A stretch of DNA of 64,000 nt, from contig NZ_LT984895.1 in NCBI RefSeq assembly GCF_900258505.1, positions 2,389,721 through 2,453,720 on the forward strand, written 5' to 3'. This stretch comes from Brachybacterium timonense (GTDB taxonomy: Bacteria > Actinomycetota > Actinomycetes > Actinomycetales > Dermabacteraceae). Position numbers and translations under genes: made by a program. The notes beneath the pieces were generated by a model. The model was not told where the DNA came from, ran no database searches, and saw only the letters and a list, made by a program, of their open reading frames with translations. The number at the start of each line of letters is the position of its first letter. Within the stretch, counting starts at the first letter, position 1. Below, piece by piece: positions 46,795 through 56,434 of this stretch.

Positions 46795-48839
46795 CCACGA
46801 ATCACCCACCGAAACGCTCATTGAGCACGCTTGCTATCGCGAGCCTGCCCGACGCTTTCCGCAAGCTCGATCCTCGGCATCTGGTGCGACAGCCTGTGGT
46901 GTTCGTCGTGTGGATCGGCGCTGTCCTGACCACCATCTTGACTGTTCTTGAGCCAACGCTGTTCTCTATCAGCGTGACCCTCTGGCTGTGGGCCACGATT
47001 CTGTTCGCGAATCTGGCCGAAGCCATCGCCGAGGGCCGCGGTAAGGCGCAGGCCGCAACGCTGCGCCAGACCCGCACGGACTCGGTGGCGCGTCTTGTAC
47101 AGGCCGACGGCTCAGAGAAGCAGATCCCCTCGGCAGAGCTGACGATCGGTGACCGTGTGGTCGTCGAGGCCGGCCAGCAGATCCCGGGCGACGGCGACGT
47201 CATCGAGGGCGTCGCTACCGTCGACGAGTCAGCTATCACGGGCGAGTCCGCACCCGTCATTCGGGAAGCCGGTGGCGACCGGTGCGCTGTCACCGGCGGC
47301 ACGACCGTGCTGTCGGACAGGATCATCGTCCAGATCACTGCCAAGCCGGGCGAGACCTTCATCGACCGCATGATCAGCCTGGTCGAGGGTGCCGAGCGTC
47401 AGAAAACCCCGAACGAAGTCGCGCTCGGAATCCTTCTCACGACGCTCACCATCCTTTTTGTGCTCGCGGTCATGGCGATCCAGCCAATGGCCATCTACTC
47501 CGGGCACCGGCTCTCGCTGATCGCACTCGTCGCTCTCCTGGTGTGCCTCATTCCAACGACCATTGGGGCGCTGCTGAACGCCATCGGCATCGCAGGTATG
47601 GATCGACTGGTGCAGCACAACGTCCTTGCCATGTCCGGCCGAGCTGTCGAAGCAGCGGGCGATGTCTCGACCCTGCTGCTGGACAAGACCGGCACCATCA
47701 CTTTCGGCAATCGGCGCGCGACCGATGCTCTCGCCGTGGACGGGGTCGACCGCACCGAACTCATGCACTCTGCCTGGCTCGCATCACTGGCTGACGAGAC
47801 ACCAGAGGGCCGCTCCATCATCGACCTGGTGGAAAAGGCCGGGTTGGCCGGCACCGAGAACGCACAGACGCTGGTTCATCGGGGTGCACAGTTCGTTCCG
47901 TTCACCGCGCAGACCCGCATGTCCGGCGTGGATCTGCCTGATGGCACCCAGGTCCGCAAGGGTGCAGCCTCAGCGGTGGCTGCCTGGGTCCGGGAGGCCG
48001 ACGGGCACGTCGACGCCTCACTTGACGCGCAGGTCGAGTCGATCTCTCAGGCCGGCGGCACGCCGCTGACCGTCGCTCTGCGTCTGCCTGGGCAGTCTCC
48101 ACAGGTGATGGGTGTGATCCAGCTCACCGATGTTGTCAAGCCTGGCATTGCCGAGCGGTTCGCGCAGATGCGCCGCATGGGTATCCGCACCGTGATGATC
48201 ACGGGCGACAACCCGCTCACGGCAGCCGCCATCGCGAAAGAAGCCGGTGTTGACGACTATCTCGCTGAGGCCACGCCTGAAGACAAAATGCGTCTCATCG
48301 AGAAGGAACAGTCCGGCGGCCGCCTGGTCGCGATGATGGGCGACGGCACCAACGATGCTCCAGCACTCGCCAAAGCCGACGTCGGCGTTGCGATGAACAC
48401 TGGCACGTCAGCGGCCAAAGAGGCCGGAAATATGGTCGACCTCGACTCGGACCCCTCGAAATTGCTGGATATCGTCGCCATTGGCAAGCAGCTGCTGATC
48501 ACACGGGGCGCCCTGACGACGTTCTCCATCGCCAACGATCTCGCCAAGTACTTCGCCATCATCCCGGCCATGTTCATCGCGATCTTCCCTGGCCTGGGTG
48601 CTCTCAACGTGATGGGGCTGCACTCGCCCGAATCAGCCATGCTGAGCGCGGTCATCTTCAACGCGATCATCATCGTGCTGCTCATCCCGCTCTCGCTGAA
48701 GGGTGTGCGCTATCGCCCGCTCTCGGCTTCCGCGTTGCTCAACCGCAACCTGCTCATCTACGGCGTCGGCGGCATCATCGCGCCGTTCATCGGTATCAAA
48801 CTCATCGACCTCTTCGTTCAGCTCCTTCCAGGAATGTGA
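46791..48839 (+). CDS. kdpB: KdpB, catalytic P-type ATPase subunit
   Basis: A 682-residue P-type ATPase. The phosphorylated aspartate is D298 in [16 protein letters not shown], with TGES in AITGESAPV, the hinge [16 protein letters not shown] and a membrane segment with [18 protein letters not shown]. It couples ATP hydrolysis to transport through KdpA. Length and motifs are normal. Confidence 0.98.
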   Translation: MTTNHPPKRSLSTLAIASLPDAFRKLDPRHLVRQPVVFVVWIGAVLTTILTVLEPTLFSISVTLWLWATILFANLAEAIAEGRGKAQAATLRQTRTDSVARLVQADGSEKQIPSAELTIGDRVVVEAGQQIPGDGDVIEGVATVDESAITGESAPVIREAGGDRCAVTGGTTVLSDRIIVQITAKPGETFIDRMISLVEGAERQKTPNEVALGILLTTLTILFVLAVMAIQPMAIYSGHRLSLIALVALLVCLIPTTIGALLNAIGIAGMDRLVQHNVLAMSGRAVEAAGDVSTLLLDKTGTITFGNRRATDALAVDGVDRTELMHSAWLASLADETPEGRSIIDLVEKAGLAGTENAQTLVHRGAQFVPFTAQTRMSGVDLPDGTQVRKGAASAVAAWVREADGHVDASLDAQVESISQAGGTPLTVALRLPGQSPQVMGVIQLTDVVKPGIAERFAQMRRMGIRTVMITGDNPLTAAAIAKEAGVDDYLAEATPEDKMRLIEKEQSGGRLVAMMGDGTNDAPALAKADVGVAMNTGTSAAKEAGNMVDLDSDPSKLLDIVAIGKQLLITRGALTTFSIANDLAKYFAIIPAMFIAIFPGLGALNVMGLHSPESAMLSAVIFNAIIIVLLIPLSLKGVRYRPLSASALLNRNLLIYGVGGIIAPFIGIKLIDLFVQLLPGM

Positions 48840-48841
48840 TC

Positions 48842-49411
48842 ATGAGTATTCTTCGTCAGTCGGTCACAGCCGTCCGTGCACTGTTTGTCCTCACCGTCAT
48901 CCTCGGAATCGCTTACCCATTCGCCATGCTTGGTGTCGGACAGGCTGTACCGACTCAAGCGAACGGTTCCCTGATTCGCATCGACGGAAACGTTGTGGGT
49001 TCAGCGCTGCTTGCCCAGCCAGCAACAGGGCCTGAATGGTTCCAGGCCCGTCCCTCGAGCGGCGACTGGGCTGGGGACGCCTCCGGAGGCAGCAACCTCT
49101 CCCCCACATCTCACGACCTCCTCGCCGCTCGACACGAGCGCGAGCATGCTCTGCTCGCCCAGAACCCCGACGCACCTGGGCCGGTGCCGGCGGAAGCCCT
49201 CCTCGCTTCCGGCAGCGGCCTGGACCCGCATATCACCCCTGCTTACGCTGCGTGGCAGGCACCACGGGTCGCGGCAGCCCGGGGATTGTCTCTCACCCAC
49301 GTGCAGCATCTGATCGACACGCACACCGATCGGGCGTTCCTCGGGTTCCTGGGCACCGACACCGTGAATGTCACAGAGCTGAACGTCGCCCTGCGTGAAA
49401 TGTCGCGTTGA
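48842..49411 (+). CDS. kdpC: KdpC, accessory subunit of the Kdp ATPase
   Basis: A 189-residue single-span protein with the family patterns GVGQAVPTQANGSLIRIDGN, VVGSALLAQPATGPEWFQAR, SGSGLDPHITPAYAAWQAPR and ending near the conserved FLGTDTVNVTELNVAL. ATG 48842 lies 2 bp after the kdpB stop. It helps assemble KdpABC. Confidence 0.97.
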   Translation: MSILRQSVTAVRALFVLTVILGIAYPFAMLGVGQAVPTQANGSLIRIDGNVVGSALLAQPATGPEWFQARPSSGDWAGDASGGSNLSPTSHDLLAARHEREHALLAQNPDAPGPVPAEALLASGSGLDPHITPAYAAWQAPRVAAARGLSLTHVQHLIDTHTDRAFLGFLGTDTVNVTELNVALREMSR

Positions 49412-49438
49412 GTCGTCAGGCACGGTGACAATCTGCTC

Positions 49439-51964
49439 ATGACTCGAGGACGACTGCGCATCTATCTGGGTGCCGCACCCGGCGTCGGCAAGACCGTTGC
49501 CATGCTTGCCGAGGGGAAACGGCGCGCGGATCGCGGCGCCGACGTCGTGGTTGCTCTCGTGGAGACCCACGGCCGTGAGTTCACCCAGGCTCAGACAGAG
49601 GGCATGGAGGTCATCCCCCGGCGCCATGTGACGTACCAGGGGGCGACGTTGAGCGAGATGGATCTCGACGCCGTTCTGGCCCGACACCCTCGCGTGGCAC
49701 TCGTCGACGAGCTCGCCCACACCAACGCCCCCGGCTCGCGTCATGAAAAACGCTGGCAGGACATCGACGAGCTGCTCGACGCCGGCATCGACGTGATCTC
49801 CACGGTGAACATCCAGCATGTTGAGTCGCTCAATGACGTCGTCACGTCGATCACTGGCATCGTGCAACGGGAAACCGTTCCCGACCGCGTGGTGCGCACA
49901 GCGCAACAGATCGACCTCGTCGATATGTCACCAGAGGCACTGCGGCGGCGCATGGCACACGGGAACATCTACTCCCTTGACAAGGTCGAGGCGGCCCTGG
50001 GGAACTACTTCCGGGTGGGCAACCTTTCTGCGTTGCGGGAGCTCGCGCTCCTGTGGCTCGCGGATCGCGTGGACGAGGGGCTTCTCGGCTACCGCGCTGA
50101 TCACGGCATCGACCACAGCTGGCCGGCGCGGGAGCGTGTTGTCGTAGCGCTCTCGGGTGGGCCCGAAGGCGAGGTGCTGCTGCGTCGTGGCGCACGCATC
50201 GCCTCACGCGGCGCTGGCGGCGAAATGCTCGCGGTGTACGTGACCCGTTCCGATGGCCTTTCCGGCGCGAGCATGCCTGACGTCGCACGTCTGCATCGGC
50301 TCACCGAGGAGCTCGGCGGCAGTTTTCACAGCGTCACGGGCGCTGATGCCGCCGCGGCGATTCTCGATTTCTCGAAGGCCTCGAATGCAAGCCAAATCGT
50401 GATCGGCACGAGCCGTCGGCCGCGGTGGCAGAGGTATCTCTCGCGTGGGATCAGCGACCGCATCATCGACGCCTCTGATGAGGTCGACGTTCATGTGGTC
50501 ACACTTGCCCGCGCCGCATCGGGCTTTCGAGCGTTGCGCCGACGCTCGCTCTCGCCAAGGCGCCAGGCTGAGGGGTATGGGCTTGCGCTCGTCCTCCCAG
50601 CCCTCGTCACCGTGCTCTTGCTTGGCCTTCAGGAACACACGTTGGCGCTGACCATCCCGCTGTACATGCTGGTCAGCGTGGTCGTTGCCCTTGTTGGTGG
50701 GATGTGGCCCGCCGTCCTGGCGGCGGTCGTCGGCTCGCTAGCTGGCGACTGGTTTTTCGCACCGCCCTTCGGCACATTCACGATCCAGCACCCAACGAAC
50801 GCGGCAGCCCTCGTCGTCACCGTGATCGTGGCTGTGCTGGTCGCCTCGCTCGTCAACGTCAGTGCCCGACGCGCAGCAGCAGCCATCAACGCACAGAACG
50901 AAGCAACCGCCATGGCGGGCCTTACCAACGTGTTGCTTGGCTCCACCGATCAGCTCGCACTTCTGTTGGACCGATCCGTCGAAATGTTCCACCGCACGGG
51001 GGCCGCTGTGGTGGAGAAGGACGACGCGGGCCACCCCAGCGAGATCATCCATGCAACCGATGGTTTCGACCCGTCGGCCCTCGAGGCAGGCGCCCATGAA
51101 CCCATCGATTCCCACCATGATCTGGTTCTCCAGCCAGCCGATCTACCTGCTTCACAGCAGCGCCTGGTCAGCGCCTTCGCCGTATATGCGGGAGCGATTC
51201 TTCAACGACGCGAGCTCATGGCGTCAGCGGCCGCAGCAGCCGAGCTCGCTCGCGACAACAGCGCCCGCACTGCGCTGCTCTCTGCTGTCTCGCATGACCT
51301 GCGCACCCCGCTGGCCGGAATCAAGGCCGCCATCGAGAGCTTGCGAAGCACGACCGTCACCTTCGAGCCTGAAGACGAGGCGGAGCTGATGGAGTCGATC
51401 GAATGCAGCGCAGACCGCCTCGATGATCTCATCGGCAACTTGCTCGATATGTCCCGCTTGCAGGCCGGGGCGCTGGTCGCCACGCCGGCCACGTGCGACC
51501 TAGGCGAGCTTCTGCCCGAGTACCGTGCCATGCTGAGCGCTCCGCAACGATGCACCCTCGAAGTCGGCCCGACTGCCCGCAACGTGGTTGTTGACGCTGG
51601 TCTTTTGGAGCGGGTGGTCATGAACGTCGCCGAGAACGCCCTGCGCCACCAGCCCACTGGTCATATCGAGATCACGAGCCGACGCACAGATGATGTGGTC
51701 CAGATCTGCGTCGTCGACCATGGGCCGGGCATCCCGGCCGCGGACCGCGACCTCATCTTCGAACCGTTCCAGCGCCGCGGGGACGCCCCCGGCAGCGACG
51801 GGGTGGGGCTCGGGCTCGCCGTGGCGCGCGGTCTGACTGAGGCGATGAGTGGCGTTCTGCACGTCAGTGACACCCGTGGTGGGGGCCTTACCATGGTGAT
51901 CTCGCTGCCCACTCGGCCCGGTCAGCGGGTCACGCCCGAGGATGCGCAGGAGGATGACGCATGA
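49439..51964 (+). CDS. kdpD: KdpD sensor histidine kinase
   Basis: An 841-residue sensor. The N-terminal KdpD domain has the ATP-binding motif GAAPGVGKTVAML near residues 11-23. A universal stress protein-like region follows at about 230-365, then four membrane helices (about 380-480) and a GAF-like section. The HisKA box has phosphoacceptor H619 in AVSHDLRTPLAG, and the HATPase region has MNVAENALRH and GVGLGLAVARG. It overlaps kdpE by 4 bp and responds to low potassium or turgor. Confidence 0.97.
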   Translation: MTRGRLRIYLGAAPGVGKTVAMLAEGKRRADRGADVVVALVETHGREFTQAQTEGMEVIPRRHVTYQGATLSEMDLDAVLARHPRVALVDELAHTNAPGSRHEKRWQDIDELLDAGIDVISTVNIQHVESLNDVVTSITGIVQRETVPDRVVRTAQQIDLVDMSPEALRRRMAHGNIYSLDKVEAALGNYFRVGNLSALRELALLWLADRVDEGLLGYRADHGIDHSWPARERVVVALSGGPEGEVLLRRGARIASRGAGGEMLAVYVTRSDGLSGASMPDVARLHRLTEELGGSFHSVTGADAAAAILDFSKASNASQIVIGTSRRPRWQRYLSRGISDRIIDASDEVDVHVVTLARAASGFRALRRRSLSPRRQAEGYGLALVLPALVTVLLLGLQEHTLALTIPLYMLVSVVVALVGGMWPAVLAAVVGSLAGDWFFAPPFGTFTIQHPTNAAALVVTVIVAVLVASLVNVSARRAAAAINAQNEATAMAGLTNVLLGSTDQLALLLDRSVEMFHRTGAAVVEKDDAGHPSEIIHATDGFDPSALEAGAHEPIDSHHDLVLQPADLPASQQRLVSAFAVYAGAILQRRELMASAAAAAELARDNSARTALLSAVSHDLRTPLAGIKAAIESLRSTTVTFEPEDEAELMESIECSADRLDDLIGNLLDMSRLQAGALVATPATCDLGELLPEYRAMLSAPQRCTLEVGPTARNVVVDAGLLERVVMNVAENALRHQPTGHIEITSRRTDDVVQICVVDHGPGIPAADRDLIFEPFQRRGDAPGSDGVGLGLAVARGLTEAMSGVLHVSDTRGGGLTMVISLPTRPGQRVTPEDAQEDDA

Positions 51965-52698
51965 CGCGCGTGCTGGCCGTTGACGACGATGCCACGATCC
52001 TGCGCACTCTTCGGATCAACTTGAAAGCGCGTGGTTACGAGCCGATCGCCGTCACCTGTGGGCGCGATGCTCTCAGCGAGCTGGTTGATTCTGAACCAGA
52101 TCTGGTGATTCTCGATCTGGGGCTGCCGGACCTTGACGGCACCGACGTTTTGCGCCAGATCCGCCGTACCTCGACCGTGCCGGTGATCGTGCTCTCGGCC
52201 CGCCACGACTCCGACGACAAAGTCGAAGCCCTGGACGAGGGCGCCGACGACTACGTCACCAAGCCGTTCGGGATGGAGGAGCTCATGGCACGTGTCCGCT
52301 CCGGGCTGCGGCGCGGCGGGCAGACACTCGCCACTGTCCCCCCGTTCGAGACAGACCATGTGGTGCTCGATTTCAGCGAATCGCACGCCACGCGTGACGG
52401 CGTGGCTGTTCACCTCACCCCCACCGAGTGGCGGATGGTGGCCGAGTTGGCTCGTGCTGAGGGCCGGCTGGTCCGGCACGATGCCCTGCTCAAGGCCATT
52501 TGGGGCCCCTCCTACGGGCGTGAGCTCAACTACCTGCGCGTCTATGCCAACCAGATCCGTCGCAAGCTGGAGCTGGATCCCGCCCATCCAGAATTGCTGA
52601 TCACCGAACCCGGGGTGGGATATCGACTCGTCCGGCCCTCGTCACGGGCCCTGCTGCCGGATGCACACGCGCTTGACGGCTCCGGCGAGACTCCCTAG
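51961..52698 (+). CDS. kdpE: KdpE response regulator
   Basis: A 245-residue OmpR-family regulator. The receiver domain has D8-D9-D10, phosphoacceptor D52 in LVILDLGLPDLDG and K103-type lysine in DDYVTKPFG. The winged-helix DNA-binding end reads LTPTEWRMVAELARAEGRLV and YLRVYANQIRRKLELDP. ATG overlaps the kdpD stop. It likely binds the phased repeats at 44980-45021. Confidence 0.97.
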   Translation: MTRVLAVDDDATILRTLRINLKARGYEPIAVTCGRDALSELVDSEPDLVILDLGLPDLDGTDVLRQIRRTSTVPVIVLSARHDSDDKVEALDEGADDYVTKPFGMEELMARVRSGLRRGGQTLATVPPFETDHVVLDFSESHATRDGVAVHLTPTEWRMVAELARAEGRLVRHDALLKAIWGPSYGRELNYLRVYANQIRRKLELDPAHPELLITEPGVGYRLVRPSSRALLPDAHALDGSGETP

Positions 52699-52749
52699 CC
52701 TCCCGTCAGGAGACGGCCGCTCGGTGACCGTCGTGTCGACGGAGTTGCG

Positions 52750-53397
52750 ATGACGATGCACCCGCCTCAGGGCCTGCCACCGCAGGACATCGTGGTGTTT
52801 CCGGTCCGTGGCCGCTCTTTGCTCCAGTTGCTGGTGGCGCTCATTGTGGGCGCGGTGTTCTTCGGCATCGCCGTGGCGATCGTGTACGCGGTCGTCACCA
52901 CCGGTGAGTGGATGTTCCTTATCGCGCTGCCGGTCATGGCGCTGGCCTTGATCGGCCTGTTCATCGACCAGTCAAAGAATCACCGCCGCGCTCGCACAGT
53001 TCGCCATAGCGAACCAGTGCTCGTGGTGAACAGTTATGGCATTGGAGACAGTCATCTGCACATTCCGTGGAGCGTAGTGCGCAGCGTCCATACGCGGGCC
53101 GCTCCGAGCAGGAGGTCGCCCGCTAACGACGGGTTGGGTGGAATTCTCGCGGAAAAGTTGGTCGCCTTCTCTGGCGTGCTCGACGGCGAGTTCCTGCTGG
53201 TCATCGACACGACGCATCCCCCACCGCCGCACCTCGCACAGCGCGGCGCATCGACGGTACGCGGCAACCACGTCGTGTACGACCTGGGCACAGCGATCCC
53301 GTCAGCCAGGTGGAAACCGTTGGAGCGAGCGATCACGCAGTACGCGGCCTGGCGGGGCGTGCCGGTCGGCGGCAGCGGTGTGCCGCCGCGGTCCTGA
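52750..53397 (+). CDS. Membrane protein with PH-like cytoplasmic domain, hypothetical
   Basis: A 215-residue protein with two membrane helices (about residues 25-50 and 57-76), then a cytoplasmic domain of beta-strand character (VLVVNSYGIGDSHLHIPWSV, FLLVIDTTHPPPPHLAQRG). The layout resembles bacterial PH-domain (DUF304-like) membrane proteins, but the match is weak. It follows the kdp operon by 51 bp and may be read from it. Role unknown. Confidence 0.6.
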   Translation: MTMHPPQGLPPQDIVVFPVRGRSLLQLLVALIVGAVFFGIAVAIVYAVVTTGEWMFLIALPVMALALIGLFIDQSKNHRRARTVRHSEPVLVVNSYGIGDSHLHIPWSVVRSVHTRAAPSRRSPANDGLGGILAEKLVAFSGVLDGEFLLVIDTTHPPPPHLAQRGASTVRGNHVVYDLGTAIPSARWKPLERAITQYAAWRGVPVGGSGVPPRS

Positions 53398-53472
53398 AGC
53401 CGGCGTGCAGCGTCGTTGATGTCCCGATCAGCAGAGAAGACGATCGCCGCCTCACCTGCATAACGCGGGGCC

Positions 53473-53530
53473 TCACAAACGCGGCACGGTGAACCGGAGC
53501 TCGACCGAGTTCTGGCAACGGCGACCATCA
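53473..53530 (-). repeat. EFRFNV-tail element, copy e
   Basis: On the minus strand it reads CQNSVELRFTV then PRL and a stop. ACGGTGAACCGGAGCTCGAC on the plus strand matches copy c at 63497 closely (22 of 25 positions over the core). It lies just after the truncated P-loop kinase frame. Confidence 0.6.
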
Positions 53531-53716
53531 CGGGGAACTGAGCGATGCTGTCTCAGAAACGCGACGCAGCGCGTCCTGCCTGACGAACGCGATGCCGCTT
53601 GGCCGGGCTACCAGGATGGCTTTGGCCAGGCTCGACTTCCCGCTACCGAAGCTACCGTGGATGATGACCAGCCAAGAGCCCTCCGAGCCGACGACCGTCG
53701 AGCTCGCGGAACTCAT
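53528..53716 (-). pseudogene. Truncated P-loop kinase coupled to higA
   Basis: A 62-residue frame with Walker A (IIHGSFGSGKSSLAKAILVA) and the second strand SGIAFVRQDALRRVS, after which normal kinases continue for about 100 residues. Here the frame ends in SETASLSSP right where tail element e begins. The ATG overlaps the higA stop by 4 bp, so it was part of the higBA transcript before it was cut. Confidence 0.65.
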
Positions 53717-54015
53717 GCCGACAGAAGAGGCCTGATCGCTGCGATCTGCTCCCCTGCACGATCCTCTGCACGGTCGAGCTCATAGTGGCTCTGCAGGTTG
53801 ATCCAGAACTCCGCCGACGTGCCGAAGTACTTCGCGAGCCGCAGCGCGGTGTCGGCAGTGATGCCCCGCTTGCCGTGCACGATCTCATTGATCCGCCGCG
53901 GCGGAACCCCGATCGAGACGGCGAGCTTGTTCTGCGTGATGCCGAAGCCCCGGATGAAGTCCTCCATGAGGACCTCCCCCGGGTGGATCGGCTTGATCCT
54001 GTCAGTGGTAGTCAA
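53713..54015 (-). CDS. higA: HigA family antitoxin
   Basis: A 100-residue HTH-XRE antitoxin: RIKPIHPGEVLMEDFIRGFG, the recognition region NKLAVSIGVPPRRINEIVHG and the conserved GITADTALRLAKYFGTSAEF. No ATG is available at the right place. TTG 54015 is the probable start, with GAGGAGG nine bases upstream, and it overlaps the end of higB by 14 bp. HigA neutralises HigB and represses the operon. Confidence 0.88.
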   Translation of the reverse strand: MTTTDRIKPIHPGEVLMEDFIRGFGITQNKLAVSIGVPPRRINEIVHGKRGITADTALRLAKYFGTSAEFWINLQSHYELDRAEDRAGEQIAAIRPLLSA

Positions 54016-54283
54016 CGATCTGCACCTCCTCGGGTCCGGCGTCGCTCCACACAAAGCAGATACGCCACTGGTCGTTGATCCTGATGCTGTACTGCCCGGC
54101 CCGATCACCCTTGAGGGCCTCGAGCCGGTTGCCGGGCGGGACCCGGAGGTCCTCGAGAGACTCCGCAGACCCCACCTGACGCAGCTTGCGCAGTGCGACG
54201 CGATGGATCCTCGGATCGATGGACCGCACGCGCTCACGACGCCACAGCCGTTCGGTCGCCTTGTCGCCGAACGATCTGATCAT
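54002..54283 (-). CDS. higB: HigB family toxin (RelE-like mRNA interferase)
   Basis: A 93-residue RelE-fold toxin with MIRSFGDKATERLWRRERVR, a central VALRKLRQVGSAESLEDLRV and the core GNRLEALKGDRAGQYSIRIN, ending in DQWRICFVWSDAGPEEVQIV. It cleaves ribosome-bound mRNA. Toxin-first order and the overlap with higA are typical of higBA. Confidence 0.9.
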   Translation of the reverse strand: MIRSFGDKATERLWRRERVRSIDPRIHRVALRKLRQVGSAESLEDLRVPPGNRLEALKGDRAGQYSIRINDQWRICFVWSDAGPEEVQIVDYH

Positions 54284-54316
54284 GGAGCCAATCTATAACG
54301 GGGGCCGTCATTAACG

Positions 54317-54400
54317 CTAGACGTTATACCTGAACTCAATCGAGTTACGGCACCGAAGAGCATGACGGATCACCACAGCCCAGGTCGTGAGGCCCAACGA
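54317..54400 (-). repeat. EFRFNV-tail element, copy d
   Basis: The minus strand reads TTWAVVIRHALRCRNSIEFR then YNV and a TAG. The core ACGTTATACCTGAACTCAAT differs from copy c mostly by silent changes. It lies between the GNAT gene stop (54405) and higB. Confidence 0.65.
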
Positions 54401-54404
54401 TCCT

Positions 54405-55379
54405 TCACAACGGCATGACCATGAACAAGCAGGGGTTGTCATCACCCCACAGATCAGTCTCCTCCAACGGCAGGAAACCGCACTTCTCGTAGAAGCGGCG
54501 GGTGCGGGCGTATCCAGCGTCGGAATGCGACGGCCCCAAGGTCTTCACTTGGAGCAGCCGGACACCATCGGCGCGGGAAGCGGACGCCACGGCCCTGAGC
54601 ATGGCCGATCCAACGCCCCGACCATGCCGGGCTCGGTCAACGACCATGAGGTGAATGTCGGCGGATACCGGGAAGTCGCGGTCGACCAAGGTCACGCCGA
54701 CGACCTTTCCGTGTTCGTCGCGCACAGACCACGTCTCCATGTGCCGGGCAGCGTCGATGTACTCCTGATTCGCTTCTTCCAGGCCGAACCACTCCGGGAC
54801 TGTCGCCAAAAGCCGCGCGACGTCATCCGGAAGCTGCGTGTCTCTGCGGCACTCCCAGAGTGATGGACGAGGACGCAATGCGCACATCTTCACGCTGTCC
54901 CAGCGTCGGCCGTTCCATGACCGTGCCTCGGGAATCCGGCCACACTCGACGAAACCGCATCGTCTCGCTGAGGCGATCATCCTCTCGTTGCCTGACCACG
55001 TCTGAAGGGTGACGACGTGAGCGTCAGTCTCGTCGAAGATCAGGTCGAGCCACTGGGTGAGCGCCGCCCGGCCGATACCTCTCCCCCACCAACGTGGGTT
55101 GAAGACCACGATGCCAAGCTCCCACCAGCCGCCGCCTGCGGGCTCCTCCTCGAAGCGCGAAACAAAACCAACAGGCTCTCCAGCGACCTCGATGATCCGA
55201 CGATCATGACTGCCTAATCCTGCACGTTGCCGCTGATCAAACTCCTCACGGCTGGGGTTCACAGGGGCCTCGAAGTAGGGCCCATCCCACAGCTTCCACT
55301 CGGCATCCGGCGTCGCGTGCTGCCAGGCCCACAAAAAGTCGAGATCATCGGCACTCACCGGCCGGAGAGTCACATTCAC
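54405..55379 (-). CDS. Tandem GNAT acetyltransferase, two fused domains
   Basis: A 324-residue protein formed of two GNAT modules. Residues 1-165 are RimJ/RimL-like (LRPVSADDLDFLWAWQHATP, LGIVVFNPRWWGRGIGRAAL). Residues 185-324 form a second module (DIHLMVVDRARHGRGVGSAM, with the QxxGxG/A-like RGVGSAM turn). Each has its own acetyl-CoA loop, but the acceptors are unknown. It lies between tail elements a and d, as one unit of the accessory region. Confidence 0.88.
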   Translation of the reverse strand: MNVTLRPVSADDLDFLWAWQHATPDAEWKLWDGPYFEAPVNPSREEFDQRQRAGLGSHDRRIIEVAGEPVGFVSRFEEEPAGGGWWELGIVVFNPRWWGRGIGRAALTQWLDLIFDETDAHVVTLQTWSGNERMIASARRCGFVECGRIPEARSWNGRRWDSVKMCALRPRPSLWECRRDTQLPDDVARLLATVPEWFGLEEANQEYIDAARHMETWSVRDEHGKVVGVTLVDRDFPVSADIHLMVVDRARHGRGVGSAMLRAVASASRADGVRLLQVKTLGPSHSDAGYARTRRFYEKCGFLPLEETDLWGDDNPCLFMVMPL

Positions 55380-55478
55380 TGCGCCAGCCTACCTCGGCCG
55401 AGACTGGAGACATCAGGCGCTTTCGTCTCTCGCCCAGATGGCGAAAGCGCCGCCGCTCGACGGCTCGGCAGACCGGAA

Positions 55479-55535
55479 CTACACGTTGAACCTAAATTCG
55501 ACGACGTATCGTTGCAAAAACACCTTCTCATTCGT
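55479..55535 (-). repeat. EFRFNV-tail element, copy a
   Basis: The minus strand reads FTNEKVFLQRYVVEFRFNV and a TAG. The core ACGTTGAACCTAAATTCGAC is shared with the other copies. No body of the parent gene precedes it. Confidence 0.65.
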
Positions 55536-55891
55536 GAATAGCAGCTAAAAACCACCACACCCCGCTATGTGCGGCAAAGATAGAGTGCACACCAGGTAGC
55601 CTCAGCCCCGCTCCTCGTGCAGCGGCATCCTTAAACAAGACATACATGGGATTCGCCCCACATACGATTAACTCAGGCTTCCGATGTCGCCCAAGCGATC
55701 CGTTGAAACTTAACCGAACGGTCCGTGCGGAATACTCGGCCATAAATGGGATTTATACGGCGGAAAGGTGGGCGCGAATGCATCAAACGTCCTGTCTGCT
55801 ACCTCCGCGTTCTACCGGTCCGACCACCTGCCGATGCACGATACCTGGACGCCAATGTTGGTGTAACCGCTTGACGCGTAGCATTGGCGAC
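55536..55891. other. Intergenic stretch without a supported gene, lower GC
   Basis: About 350 bp with visibly lower GC than the window average and stop codons in most frames. A minus-strand frame at 55528-55743 could encode 71 residues but has no recognised motif. The end holds the region before the DUF488 start at 55892. Confidence 0.4.
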
Positions 55892-56434
55892 ATGCGCATT
55901 TTCACCGTGGGCCACTCCAACCTCGAGTTCGAGGACTTCGCTGAAATGATCAAGGCTGCCGGTGTGGCATCCATCGTGGATGTGCGCAAGCTGCCCGGGT
56001 CCAGGAAGTACCCGTGGTTCAACGGCGACCCCCTTGCCGAACACCTTCCTACATGTGGCATCACTTACAGCAGAAGTGAGGGCCTCACCGGGCGGCGCAA
56101 CGTGTCCCACTCGGTGCCTTTTGAGGTTAACGGCAACTGGCGTAACCGCAGTTTCCACAATTACGCCGACCATGCGCTGGGCGGGGAGTTCTCGGACGCG
56201 CTCTCGCAGCTACGGGTGAACGCCGCCGAAACCCCCACCGCGATCATGTGCTCCGAGGCGGTGTGGTGGCGCTGCCACCGGCGTATCATCGCCGACCACC
56301 TCATCGCCCGCGGTGACGAGGTTGGCCACATTATGGGCCTGGGGGCAGCCGGGGCGACGGTGAACGAGGCAACGCTCAACGACGGCGCAGTCATCGGCAA
56401 CGATCTCCTCGTGCGCTACCCCGAGCGGAACTAG
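55892..56434 (+). CDS. DUF488 family protein (second type)
   Basis: A 180-residue protein with the DUF488 signature: FTVGHSNLEFEDFAEMIKAA, IVDVRKLPGSRKYPWFNGDP, the internal YSRSEGLTGRR and the CSEAVWWRCHRRIIADHLIA region with a Cys-Trp-Cys-His core. The biochemical role of the family is unknown. It is unlike the DUF488 gene at 10352, which belongs to the YeaO-like branch. It is on the plus strand while its tail-element neighbours read on the minus strand. Confidence 0.88.
   Translation: MRIFTVGHSNLEFEDFAEMIKAAGVASIVDVRKLPGSRKYPWFNGDPLAEHLPTCGITYSRSEGLTGRRNVSHSVPFEVNGNWRNRSFHNYADHALGGEFSDALSQLRVNAAETPTAIMCSEAVWWRCHRRIIADHLIARGDEVGHIMGLGAAGATVNEATLNDGAVIGNDLLVRYPERN

Noticed and set aside
45430-46821. 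Minus-strand frame of 463 codons across kdpA
   Set aside because: Antisense shadow of kdpA; no recognisable motif.
55528-55743. Minus-strand frame of 71 codons near tail a
   Set aside because: Start and composition are unconvincing and no motif is present, so it was kept only as a note in the intergenic entry.
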